From Actinomycetota bacterium (GTDB taxonomy: Bacteria > Actinomycetota > Acidimicrobiia > Acidimicrobiales > Ilumatobacteraceae), in NCBI GenBank assembly GCA_005787025.1, contig SYCH01000267.1, forward strand, positions 1-7,524: a DNA stretch of 7,524 nucleotides. Reading direction: 5' to 3'. Position numbers and translations under genes: made by a program. The notes beneath the pieces were generated by a model. That model was not told the origin of the DNA. It ran no database searches and saw only the letters and a list, made by a program, of their open reading frames with translations. Within the stretch, counting starts at the first letter, position 1; every line of letters begins with the position of its first letter. This document shows positions 1-6,046 of the stretch, piece by piece.

Positions 1-1
1 C

Positions 2-463
2 GGCGTGGCCATCACTGGCGGTTTCGAATTGGCCCTGAACTGCGACTTCCTGGTGGCGTCGGAGCACGCCAAGTTCGGCGACACCCACGCCCGCGTCGGG
101 GTGATGCCCGGTTGGGGTCTCACCGTGCTGTTACCTCAGGCCATCGGGGTGCGACGAGCCCGAGAGATGAGCATGACGGGCAACTTCATGCTGGCCGACG
201 AGGCCCTGTCTCGCGGGCTGGTGAATCACGTGGTGCCCCACCAAGAACTGCTGGCGTTCACGCGTCGATTGGCCCTCGACATCATCGGAAACGACCAGCC
301 CGGAGTACGGCAAATCCGTCGCACATACGCGACCATCCACGCCGAGGCCGCCGGCTGGGAGATCGAGGCCCGCGACGGCGCCCAATGGCGCAACGAGCAG
401 TTTTCCCCCGAAAAAGTGGCCGCCCGTCGCGAGGCGATCCAAAACCGAGGCCGCCGCCAGTAG
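2..463 (+). CDS. Enoyl-CoA hydratase/isomerase (crotonase) family protein, 3' part only
   Basis: This is the C-terminal 153 codons of a crotonase-superfamily protein; the 5' part lies outside the window, and the GTG at position 5 is an internal valine codon rather than a start. Family members act on acyl-CoA thioesters in the cytoplasm, for example hydrating 2-enoyl-CoA in beta-oxidation. The visible segment opens with the glycine-rich oxyanion-hole stretch (ITGGFELALNCD), which keeps the glutamate equivalent to rat Glu144. It continues with FGDTHARVGVMPGWG, the conserved region that normally reads FGxPEhxxGxxPGxGG. The position of the second catalytic glutamate (rat Glu164) is histidine here, a variant I associate with a group of actinobacterial EchA-like proteins. 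The tail (SPEKVAARREAIQNRGRR) is a usual crotonase C-terminus. The fold assignment is secure. The reaction is uncertain because of the missing glutamate. The gene ends 94 nt before the transporter and is probably a separate unit. Confidence 0.9.
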   Translation, partial: GVAITGGFELALNCDFLVASEHAKFGDTHARVGVMPGWGLTVLLPQAIGVRRAREMSMTGNFMLADEALSRGLVNHVVPHQELLAFTRRLALDIIGNDQPGVRQIRRTYATIHAEAAGWEIEARDGAQWRNEQFSPEKVAARREAIQNRGRRQ

Positions 464-494
464 GGACGTGATCGAGCGAGATGTGCCGATGATG

Positions 495-500
495 TAAGGT
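495..500 (+). promoter_or_regulatory. Possible -10 element for the binding-protein gene
   Basis: TAAGGT fits the loose actinobacterial TANNNT -10 pattern and lies in the 94-nt gap before the lipoprotein gene. It would give a start near 507 and a leader of about 50 nt. No convincing -35 hexamer is visible 16-18 nt upstream, so this is a weak call. I saw no purine-riboswitch-like structure in the leader. Confidence 0.25.
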
Positions 501-540
501 TCGGCATCCAATTCGCCGGACAACCTCGTTCGACGACCTA

Positions 541-547
541 GGGGAGG
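541..547 (+). promoter_or_regulatory. Ribosome binding site of the BMP lipoprotein gene
   Basis: GGGGAGG lies 10 nt upstream of the ATG at 558. It is a strong Shine-Dalgarno match and fixes this start, which is also the one that gives a complete lipoprotein signal peptide. Confidence 0.7.
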
Positions 548-557
548 AATCAACCAC

Positions 558-1568
558 ATGCGCAAGAATGCACGACTGCTGGCGGCTTCGCTGGCGGCTC
601 TCGGCCTCTTCGCCACCGCTTGCGGCGGCGATGACGGCGAATCGTCCAGCGACCTGATCGCAGGTATCGCGTTCGACACCGGTGGCCGTGGCGACGGCAC
701 CTTCAACGACTCGGCCGCCCTCGGTGGCGAGTGCGCCGCCGAAGCGACCGGTGCGGAAATCAAGGAACTCGAGGCGAACGTCGACGAGGACCGCAAGGCC
801 AACCTCGAGTTGTTGGTCGAAGGTGGCGCCAAGGTCATCGTGGGTGTGGGCTTCATGTTCACCGATCCCATGGGTGAAGTCGCCGCCGCCAACCCCGACG
901 TGTCGTTCGGCATCGTCGATTCGGTGGTCGAGGCCGACAACGTGTCGAGCCTGGTGTTCGCCGAGGAGCAGGGTTCGTTCCTGGTCGGTGCCGCCGCCGC
1001 GTTGAAGAGCGAGACCGCCACCATCGGCTTCATCGGTGGTCAGGAGATCGACCTCATCAAGAAGTTCGAGGCCGGCTACACCGCGGGTGCCAAGTACATC
1101 AACCCCGACATCGTCGTGGAGGTTGCGTACCTCGGACCCGCCGGTGACAACAGCGCCTGGGGCAACGTCGACGGCGCCAAGGAAATCGCCGCCGGTTGGT
1201 ACGCCGCGGGTGCCGACATCATCTACACCGCCGCTGGTGGTTCGGGTGCGGGCACCATCCAGGCCGCCATCGAGGCCGACGCTTGGGCGATCGGTGTCGA
1301 CAGCGACCAGTACCTCACCTCCGGTGACCCCGATGCCCAGAAGCACATCCTCACCTCGATGCTGAAGCGCGTCGATGTCGCCGTGTGCGAGACCATCAAG
1401 GCCGTCGCCGCTGGTGACACCTCCGGTGGCTTCAAGGTGTTCGATCTGAGCAACGACGGCGTGGGCTACGCCACCTCTGGTGGATACGTCGACGACATCA
1501 CCGCTCAGCTCGACGAGATCAAGGCCGCGATCATCGCGGGCGAGATCGAGGTGCCCACGGCTCCCTGA
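558..1568 (+). CDS. BMP family (PnrA-like) nucleoside-binding lipoprotein of an ABC importer
   Basis: This 336-residue protein is the extracytoplasmic substrate-binding component of the importer encoded just downstream. A lipoprotein signal peptide is clear: positive MRKNAR, a hydrophobic stretch, then a lipobox ending ATAC with the lipidated cysteine at residue 22, followed by an acidic/serine linker. The mature part shows BMP/PnrA landmarks. Near residues 40-52 it has DTGGRGDGTFNDS, the first ligand-loop region, where F49 is a candidate base-stacking residue. GIVDS around 118-122, EEQGSFLVGAAAA around 136-148 and GFIGGQEIDLIKKFEAGY around 157-174 follow. YTAAGGSGAG lies around 223-232 and IGVDSDQ around 245-251, with D248 a candidate ribose-binding aspartate. 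Characterised family members such as Treponema PnrA bind purine nucleosides, so a purine nucleoside ligand is the best inference. Lysine is encoded by AAG throughout, consistent with high expression. A hairpin and 101 nt separate it from the ATPase gene. Confidence 0.93.
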   Translation: MRKNARLLAASLAALGLFATACGGDDGESSSDLIAGIAFDTGGRGDGTFNDSAALGGECAAEATGAEIKELEANVDEDRKANLELLVEGGAKVIVGVGFMFTDPMGEVAAANPDVSFGIVDSVVEADNVSSLVFAEEQGSFLVGAAAALKSETATIGFIGGQEIDLIKKFEAGYTAGAKYINPDIVVEVAYLGPAGDNSAWGNVDGAKEIAAGWYAAGADIIYTAAGGSGAGTIQAAIEADAWAIGVDSDQYLTSGDPDAQKHILTSMLKRVDVAVCETIKAVAAGDTSGGFKVFDLSNDGVGYATSGGYVDDITAQLDEIKAAIIAGEIEVPTAP

Positions 1569-1607
1569 TCGGGAACCAGCGGACTCGATCCGCGATCAGC
1601 AGTACGC

Positions 1608-1636
1608 GAGAGCCCGGGTCGTCGACCCGGGCTCTC
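1608..1636 (+). terminator. Strong hairpin between binding-protein and ATPase genes (terminator or mRNA-stabilising stem)
   Basis: GAGAGCCCGGGTC (1608-1620) and GACCCGGGCTCTC (1624-1636) form a perfect 13-bp GC-rich stem with a 3-nt GTC loop, 40 nt after the lipoprotein stop codon. No T-run follows (the next bases are TGCTATAAC), so it is not a textbook intrinsic terminator. In an ABC importer operon a stem here would suit partial termination or 3'-end protection, leaving the binding protein more abundant than the ATPase and permeases. The structure is certain on paper; its role is inferred. Confidence 0.75.
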
Positions 1637-1645
1637 TGCTATAAC
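1637..1645 (+). promoter_or_regulatory. Extended -10 promoter candidate for the ATPase-permease genes
   Basis: TGCTATAAC begins at the base after the hairpin. It matches the extended -10 pattern TGnTATAAT with one mismatch at the last base. Transcription would start around 1652, giving an approximately 18-nt leader that still includes the GAGGGG ribosome site. There is no -35 match: bases 17 nt upstream lie inside the hairpin. Extended -10 promoters can work without a -35. This would let the ATPase and permeases be transcribed separately from the binding protein. Confidence 0.4.
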
Positions 1646-1659
1646 TGGTCGATCACTTC

Positions 1660-1665
1660 GAGGGG
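1660..1665 (+). promoter_or_regulatory. Ribosome binding site of the ATPase gene
   Basis: GAGGGG lies 4 nt upstream of the ATG at 1670, which is close but usable. It supports this start, which leaves a normal 10-residue lead before the first beta-strand of the ATPase domain. Confidence 0.55.
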
Positions 1666-1669
1666 AACC

Positions 1670-3223
1670 ATGTCGGAACAAGCGCAAGCGCGCGGCGACT
1701 TCGCGGTCGAATTGCGTGGCATCACCAAGACCTTCCCCGGCGTCATCGCCAACCACGACGTGAACCTCTCGGTGCGCCCCGGCACGATCCACGCCATCGG
1801 CGGCGAGACCGGCGCCGGCAAGAGCACGTTGATGAAGACCTTGTACGGAATGCACCAACCCGACGAGGGATCCATCACGGTAGACGGTGTCACCAGCACC
1901 TTCCGATCCCCCACCGACGCCATCGCCGCCGGAATCGGCATGGTTCACCAGCACTTCATGCTGGCCGACAATCTCACGATCACCGAGAACATCATCCTGG
2001 GCAACGAACCCACCACGTCGCGCGGTCGCATCGACTTCGCCGCGGCCCACGCCCGCATCGGCGAACTCATGACCACCCTCGGGGTGGATTTCGACCTCGA
2101 CGCTCCGGTGTCCAGCCTCGGCGTGGGGCAACGCCAACGCGTCGAGATTCTCAAGGTGCTGTATCGCGGCGCGCGCATCCTGATCCTCGACGAACCAACC
2201 GCCGTTCTGGTGCCCCAGGAGGTCATCGAGCTCTTCGTCACGCTGAAACGCTTGGTCGCCGAGGGGGCCACGGTCATCTTCATCTCGCACAAACTCGACG
2301 AGGTGTTGGCCAATTGTGACGAGATCACGGTCATTCGTCAGGGCACCACCGTCGCGCGCACGTCACCGCGGGAAACCGACCGTCGCGGATTGGCCGAATT
2401 GATGGTGGGTGGTGATCTTCCGGATCCCTCGGGCCGTGACACTCATGTTCGCGACTCGGTGTTGCTGGAAGTCGCGGCCGTCGACGTGGCGGGAACGGCC
2501 GTCGGATCCAAGTTGGCTCTCGATCAGGTCTCGTTGCGCGTCCGATCCGGCGAAATCGTCGGTATCGCCGGGGTGGAAGGCAACGGGCAGTTCGAATTGT
2601 GCGAGGCGATTCTCGGCCTCGTCCCGACGGTTCGCGGGTCGGTGTCCATGGGGGGTCGGGACATTTCCCACACGCCGACGCGCGAACGCATCAACGCGGG
2701 ACTCTCGTACATTCCGTTCGACCGCCACCGCGAGGGCTTGTTGCTCGATGCTCCATTGTGGGAGAACACGTTCCTCGGTCGCGAGGACAATCGACGACTG
2801 ACGTCGGGTTTGTTCACACGTCGTCGAGCGATCGAGGCCGACAGTCGCGCCATCATCGACCGTTTCGGTGTGCGCACACCGAGTGAGCAGGTGCCGGCCT
2901 TCGCGCTCTCCGGGGGGAACCAGCAAAAACTGGTGGTCGGACGGGAGATGGCCAGCGATCCCAAGGTCCTGTTGGCCGCGCACCCCACCCGCGGAGTCGA
3001 CGTCGGCGCCCAGGCCGCCATCTGGGACGAGCTGCGTCGCGCCCGCGACAACGGTCTGGGGGTGTTGTTGGTCAGCGCCGACCTCGAGGAACTCATCGGC
3101 CTGAGCGACACCATCCTCGTCATGTACGACGGGCGCATCACGGCGCAACTCGATCCGGCCGAGGCCACCCCGGAGATGTTGGGCACGTACATGACCGGCG
3201 AAGTGCAGGGGGCCCGAGCGTGA
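1670..3223 (+). CDS. Nucleoside (BMP-type) ABC transporter ATP-binding protein, two fused ABC domains
   Basis: This 517-residue protein is the cytoplasmic ATPase of the importer, in the tandem layout usual for sugar/nucleoside (CUT2, NupA/YufO-like) systems and of normal length. Domain 1 (about 10-230) has Walker A GETGAGKST at 45-53, Q-loop Q94 in VHQHF, signature LGVGQ at 150-154, Walker B ILILDEPT at 170-177 and switch H207. Domain 2 (about 265-505) has a degenerate Walker A, GVEGNGQ at 301-307, a full signature LSGGNQQ at 413-419 and a degenerate Walker B where AAHPTRGVD (436-444) replaces the catalytic DE. Such degeneration of domain 2 is common in this subfamily. Domain 1 departs from the usual subfamily spelling in two places: Walker A normally reads GENGAGKST, and the signature normally reads LSVGQ. 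The essential lysine, serine/threonine, aspartate and glutamate remain. The stop codon overlaps the next gene's GTG. Confidence 0.95.
   Translation: MSEQAQARGDFAVELRGITKTFPGVIANHDVNLSVRPGTIHAIGGETGAGKSTLMKTLYGMHQPDEGSITVDGVTSTFRSPTDAIAAGIGMVHQHFMLADNLTITENIILGNEPTTSRGRIDFAAAHARIGELMTTLGVDFDLDAPVSSLGVGQRQRVEILKVLYRGARILILDEPTAVLVPQEVIELFVTLKRLVAEGATVIFISHKLDEVLANCDEITVIRQGTTVARTSPRETDRRGLAELMVGGDLPDPSGRDTHVRDSVLLEVAAVDVAGTAVGSKLALDQVSLRVRSGEIVGIAGVEGNGQFELCEAILGLVPTVRGSVSMGGRDISHTPTRERINAGLSYIPFDRHREGLLLDAPLWENTFLGREDNRRLTSGLFTRRRAIEADSRAIIDRFGVRTPSEQVPAFALSGGNQQKLVVGREMASDPKVLLAAHPTRGVDVGAQAAIWDELRRARDNGLGVLLVSADLEELIGLSDTILVMYDGRITAQLDPAEATPEMLGTYMTGEVQGARA
3207..3212 (+). promoter_or_regulatory. 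Ribosome binding site of the first permease gene
   Basis: AGGGGG sits inside the end of the ATPase gene, 7 nt before the GTG at 3220. It supports a GTG start overlapping the ATPase stop (GTGA), hence translational coupling. Confidence 0.55.
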
Positions 3224-4302
3224 ACCGTCAGAAATTGCAGCGCGTGCTGGTGACGTCGGCCAGCTCGGTCCTGGCGATCATCGTGGCCCTGGTCATCTGC
3301 GCCGTCATCCTGCTCATCACGGGCAAGGATCCGGTGAAGGCGTACTCGACGCTCTTCGGCGCGGCCGGCGAGACGAAGGTCTTGCAAGGAATGCTCAACC
3401 GCGCGACCCCGCTCATGATCTCGGCGGCCGCGGTGGCCATCGGATTCAAGATGAACCTCTTCAACATCGGCGTCGAGGGTCAGATGCGCGTGGCTCTGTT
3501 GTCGACGGCGGTCATCGGCGGAGCCGTGGACCTCCCCGCCCCGCTGCACATCGCGTTCTGCTTCATCGTCGCCATGGCCAGCGGCGCACTGTGGTCCGGA
3601 ATCGCCGGTTGGTTGAAGGTGAAGCGAAACGTGAACGAGGTGATCTCCACGATCATGCTGAACTTCATCGCCCTCAGCGTCGTGGCTTGGTCGTTCGACA
3701 CCTTTTTCCGCCTCGACAAGGAAGGCGAATCCACCAGCCTCTTGGTGAAGACCAAGGATCTGCCACGGAGTGCCTGGTTCCCCGACCTGGTCGATCGACG
3801 ACTGAACGGGATGCTGATCGTGGCTATCGTCATCCTGATCTTGTTCTGGGTCCTGGTCTGGAAGACGAAGTTCGGATTCCAATTGCGCGCCTCGGGAGCC
3901 AACTCCGGGGCGGCGCGCGCCACCGGTGTGAACCCCAAGCGCATGGTCTTCATCTCCATGTTGATCTCTGGTGCGCTCGCCGGACTGGTGGGCATGCGCG
4001 CGCTCATGGGCGACGTGCACGCGTACCAAAACAACCTCGCTGAGCAACAGGGCTTCAACGGCATCGCCGTGGCGCTGCTCGGGCGAAATCACCCGGTCGG
4101 CATCTTCTTCTCCGCCTTGCTCTTCGGTTTCCTCGGTGAGGCGTCCGGACGCCTGCAGCTGGAGGACATCCCCAAGGAGATCGTCACCATCATGACCGGC
4201 ATCATCGTGCTGGCGGTGGTGATCATCAACGAAGCGGTCAAGCGTTGGGACGATCGCAGAATCCAACGACGCGCCGCGGCGATGGTCGAGGCGGCGGCGT
4301 GA
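3220..4302 (+). CDS. Nucleoside ABC transporter permease (LivHM/RbsC type), first subunit
   Basis: This 360-residue inner-membrane permease is of the BPD_transp_2 type, similar in character to NupB/YufP. About nine hydrophobic segments are visible, near residues 12-34, 62-77, 88-103, 108-131, 143-160, 197-214, 241-262, 280-308 and 319-338. Family landmarks are FNIGVEGQM at 81-89, the cytoplasmic coupling loop GFQLRASGANSGAARATGVN at 219-238, and GFNGIAVALLGRNHPVGI at 278-295. These are the features of nucleoside/BMP permeases rather than ribose permeases. A basic tail (KRWDDRRIQRR) ends the protein in the cytoplasm. The GTG start overlaps the ATPase stop by 4 nt, and the stop overlaps the next permease's GTG in the same way, so the three are almost certainly co-translated. 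It should pair with the following permease to form the translocation path. Confidence 0.94.
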   Translation: MNRQKLQRVLVTSASSVLAIIVALVICAVILLITGKDPVKAYSTLFGAAGETKVLQGMLNRATPLMISAAAVAIGFKMNLFNIGVEGQMRVALLSTAVIGGAVDLPAPLHIAFCFIVAMASGALWSGIAGWLKVKRNVNEVISTIMLNFIALSVVAWSFDTFFRLDKEGESTSLLVKTKDLPRSAWFPDLVDRRLNGMLIVAIVILILFWVLVWKTKFGFQLRASGANSGAARATGVNPKRMVFISMLISGALAGLVGMRALMGDVHAYQNNLAEQQGFNGIAVALLGRNHPVGIFFSALLFGFLGEASGRLQLEDIPKEIVTIMTGIIVLAVVIINEAVKRWDDRRIQRRAAAMVEAAA

Positions 4303-5561
4303 GCGCGAACACCGTCATCTCGTCCTTGAGCCCCGCACGCCGAGCGATTCTCATGTCGCTCGGTTTCGTGTTGGTCCTCTCCATCGTTCGCGTCGTCACC
4401 AACACCGACGACCTCACGAGTTCGGGAACCATTTCATCCACGTTGCGGGTGGCCACTCCGATCCTGCTGGCCGGACTCGCCGGCTTGTGGGCCGAACGCG
4501 CGGGCATCGTGAACATCGGCATCGAGGGCATGATGATCGTGGGCTCGTGGCTCGGTGGCTTCGGCGCCTGGAAGTGGGGATCGTGGGCCGGCATCGGTCT
4601 GGCGTTGGTCGGCGGAGCCCTGGTGGGCCTCATCCACGCCGTGGCCACGGTCCGATTCAACGTCGATCACGTGGTGTCGGGCATCGCCATCAACATCCTC
4701 GCCGGAGGTGCCACCGAATACCTCTCCATCATCGCGTTCAAGAACAACGGTGGTGGCGAGAGTCAGTCACCCAACGGAAAGGGCGGTTACGGAACCTTCG
4801 ACATGCCGTTCCTCAGTGGTGGCCACATTGGCGAATGGAAAAGTCCCGATCTACTGGGATGGTTGGAAAACAAGCACGACATCCCTCTCGTTCCCGACCT
4901 GGCGGCGTTCCTCCGCGGCGTGTCGAGCGACGTGTACGTCCCGACACTGGTGGCGTTGGCCATCGTCCCGCTGACGGCGTGGGTTCTGTGGCGAACGCGC
5001 TGGGGTCTGCGCCTGCGTTCGAGCGGCGAATCACCACGGGCCGGCGAGAGCCTCGGGGTGCCGGTGGTGCGCCTGCGATATCAAGCCATGGCCATCAGCG
5101 GTTCGTTGGCCGCGTTCGGCGGCGCGTACCTGTCGTGCGTTCTCACCAGTACCTACCGCCAAGGACAAACGGGGGGCCGCGGCTTCATCGGTTTGGCCAC
5201 CACCATTTTCGGCAACTGGAACCCGGTCGGTGTTCTCCGGGGCGCGATCCTGTTCGGTTTCCCGACCGCGCTCAAGTTCCGTGACGCCAAGAACGTTCCC
5301 GCGCTGTTGTTGGTGACCGCCATCGTGTTGGCACTGGCCAGCGTGTTGCTCGTGTCGCGTCGCAAGTCACTGGCCGCCGTCGGCGCCGGGTTCGGAGCGG
5401 CACTGGCGTTGTTCACCTGGATCACCGTGGACGAGGTGCCCTCGGAGTTCGTGGCCGCCACGCCCTACATCGTGACCATCATCGTCCTGGCCGGAGCGCG
5501 GCAACAGTTGCGCCCACCGGCGCACGCCGGGCAGTCGTACCGCCCCGGCGAGAATCACTGA
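4299..5561 (+). CDS. Nucleoside ABC transporter permease (LivHM/RbsC type), second subunit
   Basis: This is the second inner-membrane permease, 420 residues from the GTG at 4299. That start forms a GTGA overlap with the previous stop, as at the ATPase-permease junction. An in-frame ATG at 4245 would add 18 charged residues read through the previous gene and is less likely. Landmarks are AERAGIVNIGIEGMMIVG at 65-82, the coupling loop GLRLRSSGESPRAGESLGV at 236-254, and GQTGGRGFIGLATTIFGNWN at 289-308, matching NupC/YufQ-type permeases. Between hydrophobic segments, residues 147-210 form a long polar Gly/Asn/Ser-rich insert, probably outside the membrane. Two more hydrophobic stretches near 335-352 and 360-376, and one near 388-400, extend it beyond the roughly 320 residues of the Bacillus-type subunit. 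The ribosome site is weak, fitting translation by re-initiation. The gene ends 1 nt before the convergent queF. Confidence 0.93.
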   Translation: MSANTVISSLSPARRAILMSLGFVLVLSIVRVVTNTDDLTSSGTISSTLRVATPILLAGLAGLWAERAGIVNIGIEGMMIVGSWLGGFGAWKWGSWAGIGLALVGGALVGLIHAVATVRFNVDHVVSGIAINILAGGATEYLSIIAFKNNGGGESQSPNGKGGYGTFDMPFLSGGHIGEWKSPDLLGWLENKHDIPLVPDLAAFLRGVSSDVYVPTLVALAIVPLTAWVLWRTRWGLRLRSSGESPRAGESLGVPVVRLRYQAMAISGSLAAFGGAYLSCVLTSTYRQGQTGGRGFIGLATTIFGNWNPVGVLRGAILFGFPTALKFRDAKNVPALLLVTAIVLALASVLLVSRRKSLAAVGAGFGAALALFTWITVDEVPSEFVAATPYIVTIIVLAGARQQLRPPAHAGQSYRPGENH

Positions 5562-5562
5562 T

Positions 5563-5970
5563 TCAGCGGACGTCACCCAACTCGGCGACGGCACGCACCT
5601 CGATGCCTCCGCGCGGACGTTGGGTCAACGTCACCCGGACACCCGTGGGCTGAGCGGTGCCCATGATCTCGCCGGCGATCTCGGCCGCCAACGCCTCGGC
5701 GAACACCGCCCGATCGCGGAAGTTCCATAGATACAGCTTCAGACTCTTGGATTCCACACACCACGCGGCGGGACGATATTCGATGACCACGTGCGAGAGG
5801 TCGGGTTGGCGGGTGACCGGACACATCGACGCCAGTTCGTCGGTGGTGAAGGTCACCACCGACACGTTGGCGGGGGCGGGGAAGACCTCGACGTGGTCGA
5901 TCGCCTCACGAACAGTGGAGCCCAGGACGGTGAGGCGCTCGTGGGTCGTGTCGGTCGCGTTCTCTTTCAT
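5563..5970 (-). CDS. queF: NADPH-dependent 7-cyano-7-deazaguanine reductase (QueF)
   Basis: This 135-residue cytoplasmic T-fold enzyme reduces the nitrile of preQ0 to the aminomethyl of preQ1 in queuosine biosynthesis. It is a short, unimodular type. The motif MCPVTRQPD (49-57) gives the thioimide-forming cysteine C50 and the proton donor D57, spaced as in Bacillus subtilis QueF (C55, D62). The QueF signature ESKSLKLYLWNFR follows at 73-85, and RGGIEVR at 120-126 closes the domain. At the positions of Bacillus H96-E97 the protein has A91-E92, so the glutamate is kept and the histidine lost. The ATG at 5970 is preferred because LTVLGS then begins near residue 13, as is usual; an in-frame GTG at 6015 would add 15 residues through the promoter region. 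No Shine-Dalgarno precedes the ATG, consistent with a leaderless or near-leaderless message. It converges on the transporter and diverges from the dioxygenase gene. Confidence 0.93.
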   Translation of the reverse strand: MKENATDTTHERLTVLGSTVREAIDHVEVFPAPANVSVVTFTTDELASMCPVTRQPDLSHVVIEYRPAAWCVESKSLKLYLWNFRDRAVFAEALAAEIAGEIMGTAQPTGVRVTLTQRPRGGIEVRAVAELGDVR

Positions 5971-5978
5971 CGCCGAAC

Positions 5979-5984
5979 AGCGTA
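5979..5984 (-). promoter_or_regulatory. queF: -10 element of queF, near-leaderless
   Basis: Read on the minus strand, TACGCT fits TANNNT and ends 8 nt before the queF ATG. This would start the transcript within a base or two of the start codon and explain why no ribosome site is visible. No clear -35 is seen. Confidence 0.4.
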
Positions 5985-6010
5985 TGGGGCTTTCGTCATG
6001 TCCGCACCCA

Positions 6011-6022
6011 CGCACCGGTGCG
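6011..6022. promoter_or_regulatory. 12-bp palindrome in the queF/dioxygenase divergent promoter
   Basis: CGCACCGGTGCG is a perfect inverted repeat with no spacer, placed between the two divergent -10 candidates and about where the -35 region of the rightward promoter would be. It could be an operator for a dimeric regulator acting on one or both genes. In GC-rich DNA a 12-bp palindrome can also arise by chance, so the role is only a suggestion. Confidence 0.3.
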
Positions 6023-6034
6023 GGATGGACCCCC

Positions 6035-6040
6035 TAGAAT
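6035..6040 (+). promoter_or_regulatory. -10 element of a leaderless promoter for the dioxygenase gene
   Basis: TAGAAT matches the -10 consensus closely and ends 6 nt before the ATG at 6047. Transcription starting 7 nt downstream would begin exactly at the A of the start codon, the standard actinobacterial leaderless arrangement. No Shine-Dalgarno lies upstream, which agrees. It would also drive the downstream adenosine deaminase gene. Confidence 0.6.
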
Positions 6041-6046
6041 TCGACC

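Noticed and set aside
498..517. Short imperfect hairpin before the lipoprotein gene as a riboswitch or terminator
   Set aside because: Only a 4-5 bp stem around CGGC/GCCG with a large loop; no purine-riboswitch junction or T-run could be recognised.
282..1346. 354-codon open frame on the minus strand opposite the crotonase and lipoprotein genes
   Set aside because: Low-complexity Gly/Val/Asp-rich translation that crosses an intergenic gap and has no recognisable motif; it is a shadow of the GC-rich + strand genes.
2524..4266. 580-codon open frame on the minus strand across the ATPase and first permease genes
   Set aside because: Its translation is rich in His, Asp, Gln and Arg without any domain, and it lies antisense to two clearly conserved genes. 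Long antisense frames are expected in GC-rich coding DNA.
4245..4298. Upstream ATG extending the second permease by 18 residues
   Set aside because: The extension is charged and lies within the previous gene. The GTG at 4299 gives the same GTGA junction as the preceding gene pair and a normal N-terminus.
5971..6015. GTG at 6015 as an alternative queF start
   Set aside because: It would add 15 residues not typical of QueF and place the coding region over the promoter and the palindrome; the ATG at 5970 gives the usual N-terminus.
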